A stretch of DNA of 12,237 bases. Origin: Alphaproteobacteria bacterium (GTDB taxonomy: Bacteria; Pseudomonadota; Alphaproteobacteria; UBA2136; UBA6156). Every line of letters begins with the position of its first letter. Within the stretch, counting starts at the first letter, position 1. A model generated the notes under the pieces. That model saw only the letters and a list, made by a program, of their open reading frames with translations, made no database searches and was not told the DNA's origin. The DNA is taken from contig JAIXZU010000109.1 in NCBI GenBank assembly GCA_027489415.1, positions 1 to 12,237 of the forward strand, read 5' to 3'. The translations under genes were made by a program, and so were the position numbers. Positions 12,190 to 12,237 of the stretch are shown piece by piece.

Positions 12190-12237
12190 TTACGCCTTGG
12201 CCTGGGCCTTGAGGTTGCGCTTCAGGATGGTGTTGCG
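12190..12237 (-). CDS. 3' end of an unidentified minus-strand gene (partial)
   Basis: Reading leftward from the window edge, an open frame gives RNTILKRNLKAQAKA and stops at TAA (complement of 12190-12192). A strong terminator just beyond supports a real gene end. The basic, Ala-rich tail is too short to name. Confidence 0.5.
   Translation of the reverse strand, partial: RNTILKRNLKAQAKA

Overview
The window looks like a chromosomal stretch from a Gram-negative proteobacterium, most likely an alphaproteobacterium. It encodes RND/outer-membrane-factor efflux parts, an osmoregulated periplasmic glucan glucosyltransferase, many Sec signal peptides, and an RlmB with a long Arg/Lys/Gly-rich N-terminal extension. 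The class assignment is inference; no rRNA or other decisive marker is present. The + strand is G-rich over C almost throughout, including inside minus-strand genes, as expected for one replichore.

Layout. 1-1736: the 3' end of an RND efflux pump gene, overlapping by 4 bp a NodT/OprM-type outer-membrane lipoprotein gene. 1737-2188: a structured intergenic stretch with an orphan GC-rich terminator and a good promoter for a tRNA-Tyr(GTA) gene (2189-2273). 2357-2638: a small DUF2061 membrane protein. 2708-4687 (minus): opgH/mdoH. 4957-6027: a two-gene operon of an exported chalcone-isomerase-like protein and methionine sulfoxide reductase A. 6057-7343 (minus): an OsmC-family protein followed by a hexose-6-phosphate mutarotase-like protein. 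7433-7883: a PhnA C-terminal-domain protein and a DUF167/YggU protein. 7988-9355: rlmB with a repeat-built, probably disordered N-terminal extension. 9356-9868: a non-coding stretch with a long imperfect inverted repeat, a terminator, a very G-rich segment, a cluster of GGAAAGTG half-sites and a sigma-70-like promoter.

The most unusual part is 9869-12142: four consecutive one-gene units, each encoding a small exported, cysteine-containing protein of no recognised family. Each gene ends in a strong terminator of one recurring design (GGTRC...GYRCC stem, mostly with a GTGA loop). Genes 2, 3 and 4 are each preceded by a near-identical block holding a promoter-like pair (TTGTNT, 16 nt, TATGTA) and, about 10 nt downstream, a conserved hairpin (ACGCATCTG / TGGATGCGT around GCCC[A/G]-TGG-TGGGC). 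That hairpin would lie at the very 5' end of each mRNA, 17-23 nt before the start codon. This reads as a modular array of individually transcribed, co-regulated secreted-protein genes sharing a structured leader. The function is unknown.

The last 48 bases hold the 3' end of a minus-strand gene with its own terminator.
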